Shown one piece after another: positions 17,501-26,670 of a DNA stretch of 64,000 nt. The stretch spans positions 124,001 through 188,000 of the forward strand of contig NZ_JAFBFA010000001.1 of the NCBI RefSeq assembly GCF_016909015.1. Direction: 5' to 3'. The first letter of the stretch is position 1. Every line of letters begins with the position of its first letter. The translations under genes and the position numbers were made by a program. The notes beneath the pieces were generated by a model. That model was given only the letters and a program-made list of their open reading frames with translations, searched no databases and was not told where the DNA came from. This DNA is from Gracilibacillus alcaliphilus. Its GTDB lineage: Bacteria; Bacillota; Bacilli; Bacillales; Amphibacillaceae.

Positions 17501-19564
17501 ATGAGTGAGAAGTCTTCAAGAAACCAAAAACCTACTGATACAAACAGCAAACAAGAACAACTAAATCAGTACCGGATAAAAGACTCGGGAAAACCAATGA
17601 CGACACAGGAAGGGAAGAAAAGATCACAAGATCAAGATCAATTAAAAGCGGGAGTACGAGGTCCTTCATTACGTCAAGATTATGATTTTTTTGAAAAAAT
17701 GTCGCATTTTGTCCATGAAGAAATACCGGAAAGAGTCGTCCATGCGAGAGGTTACAGTGCACATGGTGAATTTGAATGCTATCAGTCCATGAAACATGTG
17801 ACAAAAGCTGGTTTTTTACAGGAAGCAGGTAAAAAAACGCCATTAACTGTTCGTTTCTCTACTGTACAGGGGGCTAAAGGATCTTACGATACAGCAAGAG
17901 ATTTACGCTGCAAAGGTGTTAAGCTTTATACAGAAGAAGGGAATGTGGATTTAACAACGATTTCAATGCCTGTATTAATTAATCAAGATGCAATGAAGTT
18001 CCCTGATGCCATGCATGCGTACCAATCTAAGCAAGCTGATGATATACCAACAGCTTCCGGTGCTCACGACCGTTTCTGGGATTATGTGGCCAATAACGAT
18101 GAAGCTCTTCATATGGTGCTGTGGATTATGTCTGATCGAGGCATTTTAAGAAGCTATCGAATGATGGAATCATGGTCTATTAATACGTACTTGTTTGTTA
18201 ACGAACAAGATGAAGCAACCTTTGTAAGGTATGTTTGGAAACCTGTCCTTGGTGTCCACTCCTTGCTACAAGATGAAGCGTTAAAAATAGGTGGACTTGA
18301 CCCTGACTTTCACAGAAAAGATCTCAGGGAGGCCATTGACAAAGGTGCTTATCCTGAATACGAATTAGGCGTCCAGTTGATTTCAATGGAGGATGAGTTT
18401 AAATTTGACTTTGATGTGCTTGACCCAGCAAAATTTTGGCCGGAAGAGCTTGTCCCTGTTCAAATTATTGGTAAGCTGACCTTAAATAGAAATATTGATA
18501 ATTACTTTACAGAGTCGGAACAAGTCGCATTTAACCCTGCCAATGTCGTTCCGGGAATCGATTTTTCTAATGACCCTGTTTTACAGGGAAGGCTAGTAGC
18601 GTATAGAGATACACAACAACACAGACTTGGTAGCTCCAATTACACTGATTTGCCAATTAACAGACCGCTTTGTCCATTTCATAATAACCAGAGAAGAGGC
18701 TATATGAGGTATAGAATCGATGTCGATAAAGTAAATTATCATCAAAATTCACTCGCAAATAACACGCCGTATACAGTGCCCCCAGAAGAAGGCGGTTATA
18801 AGGATTATCCAGGGAAAGTAGATGGCTACAAAATTAGAGCCAGGAGCGAATCGTTCAAAGATTATTATTCACAGCCTAGGATTTTTTGGAATAGTTTGAC
18901 ATCTTTGGAAAAACAACACACGATCGAAGGGTTAAGTTATCAGATTGGAAAGGTAAAAAGCGAATCTGTTCGACAACAAGTTGTTGATAAGCAGCTTGTT
19001 CATGTGGATAAGAAAATGGCGTCTATTGTGGCTGATAACATCGGTGTGAACCGTCCAAGCGGATCTAATGTTCCTGTTTCTACAAGTTACCCTTCGCTCA
19101 GTCAAGCCAACACACCTCGTTATGCCTATACGCAAAAAGTAGGTGTACTCATTGGCGATGATTTTAACGGTAATGAAGTAACCAATGTACTTAATGATTT
19201 AAAACAAGCTGGCGTTTTTGTTGTCATTGTAAGTGAAAATCTCGGAACGGTCACTGGTGATGATGGCACAACACTCCAAGTTGATGAAACTTTTCTTACT
19301 ACAAGTCCTTATCTTGTTGATTCCCTCTATGTCGTGGGTGGGAGCTCCAAGAATCAAGCAAAATTCAATGCTGACATTACAGAATACGTGCATGTAGCTT
19401 ATAAACATTATAAACCAATCGGTATTGCCTATACAGGCGAGTCTTATATTCAGTCATCCCCCCAAAATAATTTAGCTGGTGTCATTTTTAGTGCGAATAA
19501 TCCTAATTTCGGAGAAGAATTTATTTCGGCCATTGCAGAACAGCGTTTTTGGAATAGAACATAG
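17501..19564 (+). CDS. Large-subunit (HPII-type) catalase-like protein with altered active site
   Basis: A 687-residue protein of the clade-2 catalase type: catalase core (about 50-540) plus a C-terminal flavodoxin/DJ-1-like domain (about 560-687). The distal histidine H81 (RVVHARG) and the proximal haem tyrosine Y368 (LVAYRDTQ) are present. However the strand that normally reads DLV-x-NN-x-PVFFIQD reads DLTTISMPVLINQD here, so both asparagines, one of them the catalytic distal Asn, are replaced (I154, S155). Peroxide dismutation may be weakened or changed. A weak sigma-B-like pair (GTTCTA, N12, GGGCGT) lies at 17427-17450. It converges on an intact paralogue. Confidence 0.88.
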   Translation: MSEKSSRNQKPTDTNSKQEQLNQYRIKDSGKPMTTQEGKKRSQDQDQLKAGVRGPSLRQDYDFFEKMSHFVHEEIPERVVHARGYSAHGEFECYQSMKHVTKAGFLQEAGKKTPLTVRFSTVQGAKGSYDTARDLRCKGVKLYTEEGNVDLTTISMPVLINQDAMKFPDAMHAYQSKQADDIPTASGAHDRFWDYVANNDEALHMVLWIMSDRGILRSYRMMESWSINTYLFVNEQDEATFVRYVWKPVLGVHSLLQDEALKIGGLDPDFHRKDLREAIDKGAYPEYELGVQLISMEDEFKFDFDVLDPAKFWPEELVPVQIIGKLTLNRNIDNYFTESEQVAFNPANVVPGIDFSNDPVLQGRLVAYRDTQQHRLGSSNYTDLPINRPLCPFHNNQRRGYMRYRIDVDKVNYHQNSLANNTPYTVPPEEGGYKDYPGKVDGYKIRARSESFKDYYSQPRIFWNSLTSLEKQHTIEGLSYQIGKVKSESVRQQVVDKQLVHVDKKMASIVADNIGVNRPSGSNVPVSTSYPSLSQANTPRYAYTQKVGVLIGDDFNGNEVTNVLNDLKQAGVFVVIVSENLGTVTGDDGTTLQVDETFLTTSPYLVDSLYVVGGSSKNQAKFNADITEYVHVAYKHYKPIGIAYTGESYIQSSPQNNLAGVIFSANNPNFGEEFISAIAEQRFWNRT

Positions 19565-19577
19565 CCTCAAAAAGAGT

Positions 19578-19620
19578 GATGGAAAGAGTGTCAAAAAAAG
19601 GCTCTTTCCCATCATTTTTT
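19578..19620 (+). terminator. Terminator after the first catalase gene
   Basis: GATGGAAAGAG pairs with CTCTTTCC(C)ATC and is followed by a run of T, 14 bp after the stop. Confidence 0.85.
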
Positions 19621-19711
19621 AATGCTAGCAAGTATATAATTTTTCATGACATTCTTATTCAAGAATAGACACAGCTTCAAACGCCACACTTTATAGATTG
19701 CACGTCATGTC

Positions 19712-19849
19712 CTACGATAAGTCAACATCAACTTCTTCCGTCGTCGCGTTTCCTTTATCTCCGTTGTGACGCTCCAATCTATACGTTTTTAAAAGGGCGC
19801 TTTGTGCTTTTCGTTCATGATAAAGTGGAAGAAGGAATTGGATGGGAAC
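19712..19849 (-). pseudogene. In-frame coding-like tail behind katE (gene remnant?)
   Basis: Directly after the TAA of the katE gene, in the same frame, 45 open codons run to a TAG at 19712. They read like protein: VPIQFLLPLYHERKAQ, then LLKTYRLERHNGDKGNATTE and EVDVDLS. There is no start codon or ribosome site of its own. It may be the last part of a decayed gene or of a formerly longer protein; I do not recognise the family. Confidence 0.4.
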
Positions 19850-21910
19850 TTATGATATCGTTCGATCCCAAAATCGATGTGCAGCAAGTGCCTCTATGAG
19901 TTGCTTAGAAAAATGGTCTGGCTGATGCCGATTTATGATAACACCTGTTTGACTTGGCAATTGGATATCATTCAGCCATTGTTCTCCTTCGCCAGAAACC
20001 CCAATTGGTTTGTAATGATCAAATGCCTCCTGCATAAACATTTTTGCTTTCTTCTCAAACATTTTGTCCGCTTTTGCTCCGCCAGCAATATACAATCCAT
20101 CAAAAATAACCGATGAATCTGTATCAAACGTATGTTTAGCCGAAAGTTTACTGTTGTCATCTGCTACTATCGGTCCTAATTTATCACTTAGTATAGCAAC
20201 TTGAACTCCAGATGCTTGCAAGATTTCGATGGTTGTTTTTACGTCACTGCTATTAAATCCATTTGAAATAATAACAGCTACTTTACGGGTTTTAGCTAAT
20301 TTTGGAGTGTTCTCTTGACTTAATGCAGGTGACGCTTTTGTTACCTTGCTTTGCACATGTGCAGGCGGGATACTTACATCCAGTTTTTGCGCAATTGCAG
20401 CAGCTAATTCGTGGTCAACATGACCAAACATATCGACCACTCTTTGTTGGATAGGCTTATATTGTACTTTTCCTACTTCAAAACAAAAGGCATCAATAAT
20501 ATGCTGTTTTTCAGCATGGCTCATGCTATTCCAAAATAGTTTCGCTTGGCTAAAGTGATCTTCAAAACTTTTACTTCGAGCTCGAATTTTACGTCCGTCA
20601 ATTTTCTCTTGATAATGGGCAAATCCGCCGTTCTTCTCATCTACTGTATGTGGCGAATTGTTGGCTAGCGAATTATTTCGATAAGAGACTTGTCCCTTAT
20701 TTATCGTTTGTCGATGAAACCCGTCACGTTGATTATTATGGAACGGACAAACTGGACGGTTGATTGGTATCTCATGAAAGTTCGGTCCCCCGAGCCGGAG
20801 TAATTGTGTGTCCGTATAGGAAAATAACCGTGTTTGAAGCAAGGGGTCATTTGTAAAATCGACTCCAGCTACTACATTTCCAACATGAAAAGCAACTTGT
20901 TCGGTTTCTGCAAAGACATTATCTACATTTCGATTTAAAGTCATTTTTCCAATAATACGTACAGGAACATCCTCTTCCGGCCAAATTTTGGTTGAATCGA
21001 GAATATCAAAATCAAATGCAAATTCATCTTTTTCTTCTAAAATTTGAACACCAAGCTCATATTCAGCATAGTTACCCATATTAATGGATTCCCAGAGGTC
21101 ACGCCGATTATAATCAGGATCCTTTCCACCTAATTTTTGTGCCTCATCCCATACCAGAGAATGCGTGCCTAATACTGGTTTCCAATGAAACTTAACAAAG
21201 TGAACGTTACCTTCATCATTTATAAATCGAAAGGTATGAACACCAAATCCTTCCATCATTCGATAGCTGCGAGGAATCGCTCTATCGCTCATAAGCCACA
21301 TAACCATATGAGCACTTTCTTGATTCTGTGAAACCCAATCCCAGAATGTATCGTGGGCACCGCTTGCTTGAGGCATTTCATTATGCGGCTCAGGTTTGAT
21401 GGCATGGACAACATCTGGAAATTTCATACCATCTTGAATAAAAAAGACGGGAAAGTTATTTGCCACTAAATCGAAGTTACCCTCTTCTGTATAGAATTTC
21501 GTTGCAAACCCTCTAACATCTCTAGGTGTATCCATAGAACCGCGTGAACCGACAACGGTAGAAAAACGAACAAAGACAGGTGTCTTTACATGAGGATCTT
21601 GCAGGAATTTTGCTTTTGTATAGTTCTTCATCGATTCATATACCTGGAATTCACCATGAGCAGCAAAGCCACGTGCATGAACAACACGTTCTGGGATACG
21701 TTCGTGATCAAAGTGAGTCATTTTTTCACGGAAGTGGAAATCTTCTATTAAGGTGGGGCCTCTTTCCCCAGCTGTTAACGATAATTCATCCTCTGTTAAT
21801 TTAAGGCCTTGGTTCGTGGTCAGCTCTTTATCCTCGCTGTCTGCACTCCGAAAATATTCTAATTGTTCATTTTTACTGTTGCCATTTATCTTCTTATCTT
21901 CATTCATCAT
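19850..21910 (-). CDS. katE: Catalase KatE/HPII type (large subunit)
   Basis: Monofunctional haem catalase converting hydrogen peroxide to water and oxygen. At 686 residues it is a large-subunit enzyme with a C-terminal flavodoxin/DJ-1-like domain (about 550-686). Active-site residues are all present: H78 (RVVHARGFAAHG), the distal Asn in DLVANNFPVFFIQD (N151/N152) and the haem tyrosine in LFSYTDTQ. AGGAAG precedes tandem ATGs at 21910/21907. Upstream lies a small dyad, TACAA-CCGT-TTGTA (21955-21968). B. subtilis KatE is a sigma-B general stress protein; no clear sigma-B site is seen here. Confidence 0.95.
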   Translation of the reverse strand: MMNEDKKINGNSKNEQLEYFRSADSEDKELTTNQGLKLTEDELSLTAGERGPTLIEDFHFREKMTHFDHERIPERVVHARGFAAHGEFQVYESMKNYTKAKFLQDPHVKTPVFVRFSTVVGSRGSMDTPRDVRGFATKFYTEEGNFDLVANNFPVFFIQDGMKFPDVVHAIKPEPHNEMPQASGAHDTFWDWVSQNQESAHMVMWLMSDRAIPRSYRMMEGFGVHTFRFINDEGNVHFVKFHWKPVLGTHSLVWDEAQKLGGKDPDYNRRDLWESINMGNYAEYELGVQILEEKDEFAFDFDILDSTKIWPEEDVPVRIIGKMTLNRNVDNVFAETEQVAFHVGNVVAGVDFTNDPLLQTRLFSYTDTQLLRLGGPNFHEIPINRPVCPFHNNQRDGFHRQTINKGQVSYRNNSLANNSPHTVDEKNGGFAHYQEKIDGRKIRARSKSFEDHFSQAKLFWNSMSHAEKQHIIDAFCFEVGKVQYKPIQQRVVDMFGHVDHELAAAIAQKLDVSIPPAHVQSKVTKASPALSQENTPKLAKTRKVAVIISNGFNSSDVKTTIEILQASGVQVAILSDKLGPIVADDNSKLSAKHTFDTDSSVIFDGLYIAGGAKADKMFEKKAKMFMQEAFDHYKPIGVSGEGEQWLNDIQLPSQTGVIINRHQPDHFSKQLIEALAAHRFWDRTIS

Positions 21911-22031
21911 ATCGACGAACTTCCTTTCTAAAATGTAGTAACATTTTATTCTGGTACAACCGTTTGTAATACTCCGCTTTATGACGGTGAGATTTCAAAA
22001 GAGTCTAAGTGGAAAGTAACGGGCGTATTCC

Positions 22032-22658
22032 TTAATGTAATGGAGGATTTTGCGACTGAACGGGAGTAAGTGCATATCCATCCTGCATCTGTATCATATC
22101 TTGTGTCGTAAGTTGTGGTACTTGATAATATCCATGTTTGTTTTGGTACAGAGAAATTTCATATGCCATTTCAATACAATTTGGAAGTGAATCTGCAAGC
22201 ACTCTGCGTACAACAGGATTTGTAACTTCTAGTGCTGCTCTAGCCTTAGCCGGTACACTTGATTTAACGGCACTTAACATCCCAAGAGCAATTGTCTCAT
22301 CATTTATTTCTGCTGGTGCCTGCATGGGCTTTTTTGGTTGGGATGTTTTCAACCCGTAAGTAAACTGGTTATCTTGTTTCATTTGATAACTTTGAGTAGG
22401 CTTGGAAGGATCTTGACCAGATTTAAAACATTCTAACGTAATATTATATTCATCTTGCATAAATGCCTTCTGACGTTCTAAAATATCGCGAAGCTCCGGA
22501 TCCCTTATATGTTCACTTAGGAGTGTATAGGTGTTTATCGTATTAATTGCTCCTGATAATACTTCATGGACATCAAACATTTCATGTCCACCATGATTCA
22601 TTTGTGGGGGAACCGTGTTCTTTTTCATTGGTTCGCTTTGTCTTTGGTTATTTTCCAT
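22032..22658 (-). CDS. Spore coat protein, CotF family
   Basis: A 208-residue protein with a coat F/ferritin-like helical domain: FDVHEVLSGAINTINTYTLLSEHIRDPEL is typical of CotF-like proteins, followed by a linker and a second helical segment (ETIALGMLSAVKSSV ... SLPNCIEMAYEISLYQNKHGYYQVP). It is expected in the spore coat. The ATG at 22658 follows AGGAGGATTCTC; an upstream in-frame extension of 11 codons lacks a site. It stands alone upstream of katE on the same strand. Confidence 0.85.
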   Translation of the reverse strand: MENNQRQSEPMKKNTVPPQMNHGGHEMFDVHEVLSGAINTINTYTLLSEHIRDPELRDILERQKAFMQDEYNITLECFKSGQDPSKPTQSYQMKQDNQFTYGLKTSQPKKPMQAPAEINDETIALGMLSAVKSSVPAKARAALEVTNPVVRRVLADSLPNCIEMAYEISLYQNKHGYYQVPQLTTQDMIQMQDGYALTPVQSQNPPLH

Positions 22659-22921
22659 GAGAATCCTCCTAATTAAGTAGTATCTTTCCATATATGTTGA
22701 CTAAAATAAAAGGTATTTATACATTATTTTTTATTTAAAGCTTGTGTTCAAAAGCAATATGAATAGACATTATCATGAAAACGTTGTGTACATGAAGCAA
22801 GTGCAAGTAAACAGAGAATTTCGCAGGGGTATTGTTGATGGGCTATGGTCATCATCAGGTATAAAAATGCAATGAAAAGGAAAGATATCAATATATCGAT
22901 ATAACATATAGGAGGTAAAGA

Positions 22922-23773
22922 ATGGATCAGCATATTTCATATGGTGACGATTATAAATATATTCCTGCCGTATCCATAAATAGTGGTGTAGGTGTCGAGG
23001 TTTTACCAGATTTATACTGTCACACCATCCAAATTGTTAATATTTGCTTAGTTGGAAAGCCAGAAACGGATTTTGTTTTAGTTGATGCAGGTATGCCTAA
23101 ATCAGCCGATAAAATTATTACGGTTACAGAAGACCGGTTCGGTGCCAATAGCCGTCCAAAAGCCATTATATTAACACATGGTCATTTCGATCATGTAGGA
23201 GCGATTGTTGAATTAATTGATTATTGGGAAGTACCTGTATATGCTCACCGCTTAGAATTACCTTTTCTGACGGGAAAGATGAGTTATCCAGAATCTGATC
23301 CAAGTGTAGAAGGAGGATTGATTGCCAAGATGTCCTCGATGTTTCCAAATGAACCGGTTGATTTAGGAAACAGGATAAAGGCGCTTCCCGATGATGGAAG
23401 TTTGCCAGGAATGTTTGGCTGGCGGTGGCTGCACACACCAGGGCATGCACCTGGACATGTATCTCTATTCAGAGAGGCGGATCGTTCACTGATTGCTGGT
23501 GATGCTTTTGTTACAGTAAAACAAGAATCCTTGTATAAAGTGATGGTACAGGACAAGGAAATACATGGCCCGCCACGATATTTCACTACAGATTGGGAGG
23601 CGGCCAAAGAGTCTGTTCAAAAACTGGCAGCTTTAAAACCTGCTGTTGCAGTGACTGGTCATGGAGAGCCAATCTATAATGAGGAGCTTTTCAATGGACT
23701 GGAAAAACTAGCGAGTGAGTTTGACCGTGTCGCTGTACCAGATTATGGCCGGTATGTAAATCGTAAACACTAA
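22922..23773 (+). CDS. Metallo-beta-lactamase fold hydrolase
   Basis: A 283-residue MBL-fold protein. The zinc motif H86-G-H88-F-D90-H91 is intact, with a further His in HTPGHAPGH, Asp in AGDAF and His in VTGHGEP, so it should bind two metals. It resembles glyoxalase II-like or quorum-lactonase-like hydrolases, but the substrate cannot be told. TAGGAGGTAAAGA gives a strong ribosome site. It is followed by a short acidic protein gene after 60 bp. Confidence 0.88.
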   Translation: MDQHISYGDDYKYIPAVSINSGVGVEVLPDLYCHTIQIVNICLVGKPETDFVLVDAGMPKSADKIITVTEDRFGANSRPKAIILTHGHFDHVGAIVELIDYWEVPVYAHRLELPFLTGKMSYPESDPSVEGGLIAKMSSMFPNEPVDLGNRIKALPDDGSLPGMFGWRWLHTPGHAPGHVSLFREADRSLIAGDAFVTVKQESLYKVMVQDKEIHGPPRYFTTDWEAAKESVQKLAALKPAVAVTGHGEPIYNEELFNGLEKLASEFDRVAVPDYGRYVNRKH

Positions 23774-23835
23774 TTTTATGTGAAAAGTAACATGAAATAA
23801 AGTTAAATAATAATTTGTAAAGGGTAGGGTTAAAC

Positions 23836-24111
23836 ATGCAGGATAGAAAAGTAAATTCAAAAAAAGATGAATATGAAGATTTTCAAACGGTGCAATCGCA
23901 GAAGGAAGAGCTGATTTCAGAGGAGCTGCCAGAAGGGGCTTACGGATCGGCTATAGAAGCTTCACTTGAAAAGAGTGATAAATGGGAAGAAGGACAGCAC
24001 GTAATAAGCAATTTCACGTATGAAAATCGAAAATTACATGCAGGAAATGAACGAAAATACCCAGGAGCACACAAGACCCATTCTGAAGGTAAAGGGGAAG
24101 ACGCAGATTAG
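23836..24111 (+). CDS. Small acidic hydrophilic protein of unknown function
   Basis: A 91-residue, highly charged protein with no membrane span or cysteine. It contains LPEGAYGSAIEASLEKSDKW and a tail FTYENRKLHAGNERKYPGAHKTH that looks conserved in kind (aromatic and His-rich). I do not recognise the family. AAAGGGTAGGG precedes the ATG and a strong terminator follows, which supports it being real. Such small hydrophilic proteins in spore formers are often spore-associated, but that is a guess. Confidence 0.7.
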   Translation: MQDRKVNSKKDEYEDFQTVQSQKEELISEELPEGAYGSAIEASLEKSDKWEEGQHVISNFTYENRKLHAGNERKYPGAHKTHSEGKGEDAD

Positions 24112-24126
24112 TCTGCCTAATATCGG

Positions 24127-24160
24127 ATGGACAAGCGACCTCCAGCTTGTCCATCTGTTT
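24127..24160 (+). terminator. Rho-independent terminator
   Basis: ATGGACAAGC pairs perfectly with GCTTGTCCAT over an 8-base loop, followed by CTGTTTT. Confidence 0.88.
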
Positions 24161-24236
24161 TACATGCGCATGATCTGAAATTGAATTAGTGCCCTATGTG
24201 ACATGGTATTCCATTATACTGCTAATCAACATAGAT

Positions 24237-24277
24237 AAAACAGGTGTTTTCCTTGTATAAGAATAATCACCTGTTTT
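24237..24277 (-). terminator. Terminator downstream of the Gln-rich gene
   Basis: AAAACAGGTG and CACCTGTTTT form a 10-bp perfect stem with a 21-base loop. It lies about 65 bp past the stop of the Gln-rich minus-strand gene and could also act on the plus strand. Confidence 0.65.
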
Positions 24278-24342
24278 ATATCCTAGCGAAGCCATCTCCG
24301 TTATAATTTACGAACATCCTTTTTTAGGAAAATACGTTAAAA

Positions 24343-24573
24343 TTATTGATTTAGCTGTTGTTGACATTGTTGAGCAAGTTGCTGAATTTGCTGTAATTGC
24401 TGTGCTGTGTTTTGGTCGCCTTGGGCAGGTTGTTGCTGCTGTGTATCCCCTTGCGTCCCGATTTGTTCCTGTGCTTGCTGTAATTGCTGAGTAGTTTGCT
24501 GCTCCAGCTGCTCCAATTGTTGGGCAATTTGTGCAATTTGATTCAGTGCTTGTTGTACCTGTTGTTGTGACAT
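24343..24573 (-). CDS. Gln-rich small protein
   Basis: A 76-residue protein in which 37 residues are glutamine. It is two predicted helices rich in Q, A and L (residues 3-38 and 54-76) around a short G/D/P-containing linker (TQGDTQ, PAQGDQ), with a single cysteine near the C-terminus. AAGGAGAG precedes the ATG. No known domain is recognised. The heptad-like spacing of I/L suggests a coiled coil. Location among sporulation-type genes would fit a spore structural protein, which is inference only. Confidence 0.75.
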   Translation of the reverse strand: MSQQQVQQALNQIAQIAQQLEQLEQQTTQQLQQAQEQIGTQGDTQQQQPAQGDQNTAQQLQQIQQLAQQCQQQLNQ

Positions 24574-24798
24574 AAAAACTCTCCTTTTTATTAAGGTTCG
24601 ATCATATTATGCCATTTCGCTTTCTTTTTATGCAGCTTTATGCAAAAACGTCGTATTAATCCAATATTTGATTTTGTGTTTGAGAATCTCGAAGCAGTTT
24701 CCTATTCACAGCTTGGTCAAAAATCAGCGAGAATTGCGGTAAAGCTTTCTTTTGGAATATATATGAGAAAATAAACGTTTTGCTTCTGGAACAAGCTG

Positions 24799-24948
24799 TT
24801 AAGGTGCCAAAATGTCATTTATGCCTGGTGGTGCCTTCATTTCATTTTTTTCATTATTTGCTACTGGTGATTGTATAACCATCATGACAACAAGAAAAAC
24901 AATTAAAATGAAAGCACCCAAAATGATAATACATCGATTCTTTCTCAA
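24799..24948 (-). CDS. Small single-span membrane protein under a MocR-like operator
   Basis: A 49-codon frame opened by TTG at 24948 encodes a basic start (RKNR), one hydrophobic span of about 20 residues (IIILGAFILIVFLVVMMVI) and a polar tail ending PGINDILAP. AAAGGAAGTG lies 6 bases before the TTG. It ends at TAA 24799. Just upstream sit two direct copies of ATAACAGT, also found at the MocR promoter, so it is a candidate target of that regulator. Function unknown. Confidence 0.65.
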   Translation of the reverse strand: MRKNRCIIILGAFILIVFLVVMMVIQSPVANNEKNEMKAPPGINDILAP

Positions 24949-24998
24949 TAATCACACTTCCTTTACTTTGTTTGGTGTGATCATAATAAATAAAATCT

Positions 24999-25026
24999 AT
25001 AACAGTAAAGTTCTCTATATAACAGT
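24999..25026 (-). promoter_or_regulatory. Direct-repeat operator candidate (ATAACAGT boxes)
   Basis: ATAACAGT occurs at 24999-25006 and again at 25019-25026, spaced exactly 20 bp (about two helical turns). It lies between the MocR gene and the small membrane-protein gene. The longer ATAACAGTAAAG at 24999 recurs at 26663, upstream of the MocR start. MocR/GabR regulators bind paired direct repeats, so these are likely operators. Confidence 0.6.
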
Positions 25027-25126
25027 TCCATATGATTAATGATGTCATCAATGAATAGATTATCTATCACGGAAGTGTGATTATATGGAAAAAGTCCCCT
25101 ATATACACATGGATTAAAAATTCGAT

Positions 25127-26590
25127 TCATTTTATTGAGTTTCTGAGTAAATTAGCGAATCTTTCTGCCCCCTCATCCAGATCCTTATCACTTACAGATG
25201 AAAAGCTTAAACGTATAAAGTTCCTACGCGGATTCTTTGCAAAACAGGCCGATCCTGGCAGAAATAGAATATTATGTTCAACCGCTTGATAAAGTAATTG
25301 TTCAGCATTATATTTGCAAGGAAGTTCTATCCAAAAATTCAATCCTCCCATCGGTTGACGGTAAGTAATCAACTGTTCCAAATGTGTTGAAAAATAAGTA
25401 TGCAGTCTGTCCCTTCTTACTTCTAAGGCGATACGAAGCTTTTCTAGATGGGGGGACATTTTATCGGATTGTAAAAATGAAAGTACTGCTTTTTGTGTCA
25501 GCAGCGGACTGCAAATATCAGTTGTAGCTTTTGCAGCAACTAATCGTTCAAATACAATACCCGAAGCTGCCAATGCTGCGATACGACAGCCGGGAGAAAG
25601 GGGCTTGCTGAATCCTTTCAAGTAAACAACATGTCCATTTCGATCCCAATATTTGATTGGCTTGGGCGGAGTTGTATTATTAAAATACAGATCTCCTACG
25701 GCGTCATCCTCAATAATAAGAATGTCATACTTCTCAGCAATTTCGATCAATATCTGTCTGTTTTGTTCACTCATCACTGTCCCTGTTGGGTTTTGAAATG
25801 TTGGGTTTGTATAGATGATTTTTGGTTTTATGCGATCACATAATTCTTCAATCGTCTGGAGGCATATCCCATCTTGTTTTACAGGGGCGGTAAGAATAGT
25901 GGCGCCTCTGCTACGCATGACATCGATTGCCCCAGTAAAACATGGCTGTTCCATGATAACAACATCTCCAGGACCGATAAAGCTGCGTGCCACAAGATCA
26001 ATTCCTTGCTGTACGCCGCTGGTGATCATAATGTTTTCTATAGGGATCTGTAATTGATATACCTTATTTAAAAACTTTTTCATTTCATTTCTCAGTTCTG
26101 GGTCTCCTTGTGTTTCACAATATCTGACTAAGATCGAGGGGTCTTTGTCAACAAGCGATTTCATCGTTTCTGCCAATAAACTGGTAGGAAGTAATTTCGG
26201 ATAAATGACAGAAGTGGCAAATTGAATAGGATTTGAAAATTGCAAATACTGTACGAGCTGTGCACGATGAATGTAATCATCGATGGTTTGCTGCCAATGG
26301 AAAGGTGATAATTCAGTTTTTTTCTCATACTTGGAGAGGGTGTTCTTATGCCGATCGCTGATAAATGCTCCTTTTCCTTTATAAATATGTATATATCCTT
26401 CTTTGGCCAGCCGTTTATAAGCTTTATGAACCGTTACGATACTTACCCCAAGATCTGCTGCTAACTTTCGTACAGAAGGTAGTATTGTTCCTCTTTGTAA
26501 AAGACTAGAATCAATCCTTTCCGAGATTCCAAAAAAAATTTGATCAACAAGGGACATATTGCTATTGTCACGTGACAATTCAATCTTCAA
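25127..26590 (-). CDS. MocR/GabR family transcriptional regulator (GntR-aminotransferase fusion)
   Basis: With the TTG at 26590 after CTGGAGGAATGTGC, the protein has 487 residues. An N-terminal GntR winged helix (about 12-75: ILPSVRKLAADLGVSIVTVHKAYKRLAKEGYI) is followed by a fold-type I aminotransferase-like domain with NPTFQNPTG and the pyridoxal lysine in LKGFSKPLSPGCR. MocR proteins sense PLP or amino-acid ligands. No biosynthetic target lies next to it; the repeated ATAACAGT boxes here point to itself and the 49-residue membrane protein downstream. Confidence 0.92.
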   Translation of the reverse strand: MKIELSRDNSNMSLVDQIFFGISERIDSSLLQRGTILPSVRKLAADLGVSIVTVHKAYKRLAKEGYIHIYKGKGAFISDRHKNTLSKYEKKTELSPFHWQQTIDDYIHRAQLVQYLQFSNPIQFATSVIYPKLLPTSLLAETMKSLVDKDPSILVRYCETQGDPELRNEMKKFLNKVYQLQIPIENIMITSGVQQGIDLVARSFIGPGDVVIMEQPCFTGAIDVMRSRGATILTAPVKQDGICLQTIEELCDRIKPKIIYTNPTFQNPTGTVMSEQNRQILIEIAEKYDILIIEDDAVGDLYFNNTTPPKPIKYWDRNGHVVYLKGFSKPLSPGCRIAALAASGIVFERLVAAKATTDICSPLLTQKAVLSFLQSDKMSPHLEKLRIALEVRRDRLHTYFSTHLEQLITYRQPMGGLNFWIELPCKYNAEQLLYQAVEHNILFLPGSACFAKNPRRNFIRLSFSSVSDKDLDEGAERFANLLRNSIK

Positions 26591-26638
26591 AGCACATTCC
26601 TCCAGTACATAGTATAGATGACAAATATTTCTGTTTTG

Positions 26639-26670
26639 ACTGTTACATTCTACCGTTTTATTATAACAGT
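26639..26670 (-). promoter_or_regulatory. Inverted ATAACAGT boxes upstream of the MocR gene
   Basis: ACTGTTA (26639-26645) and TAACAGT (26664-26670) form a perfect inverted repeat 49 bp before the start codon. The second copy extends to ATAACAGTAAAG, identical to 24999-25010. A TATACT at about 26612-26617 on the minus strand could be the -10. Confidence 0.55.

Noticed and set aside
24640..24774. A 44-codon plus-strand frame starting MQKRRINPIFDF
   Set aside because: It reads somewhat like protein but has no ribosome site and no recognised match; too short to call even as a remnant.
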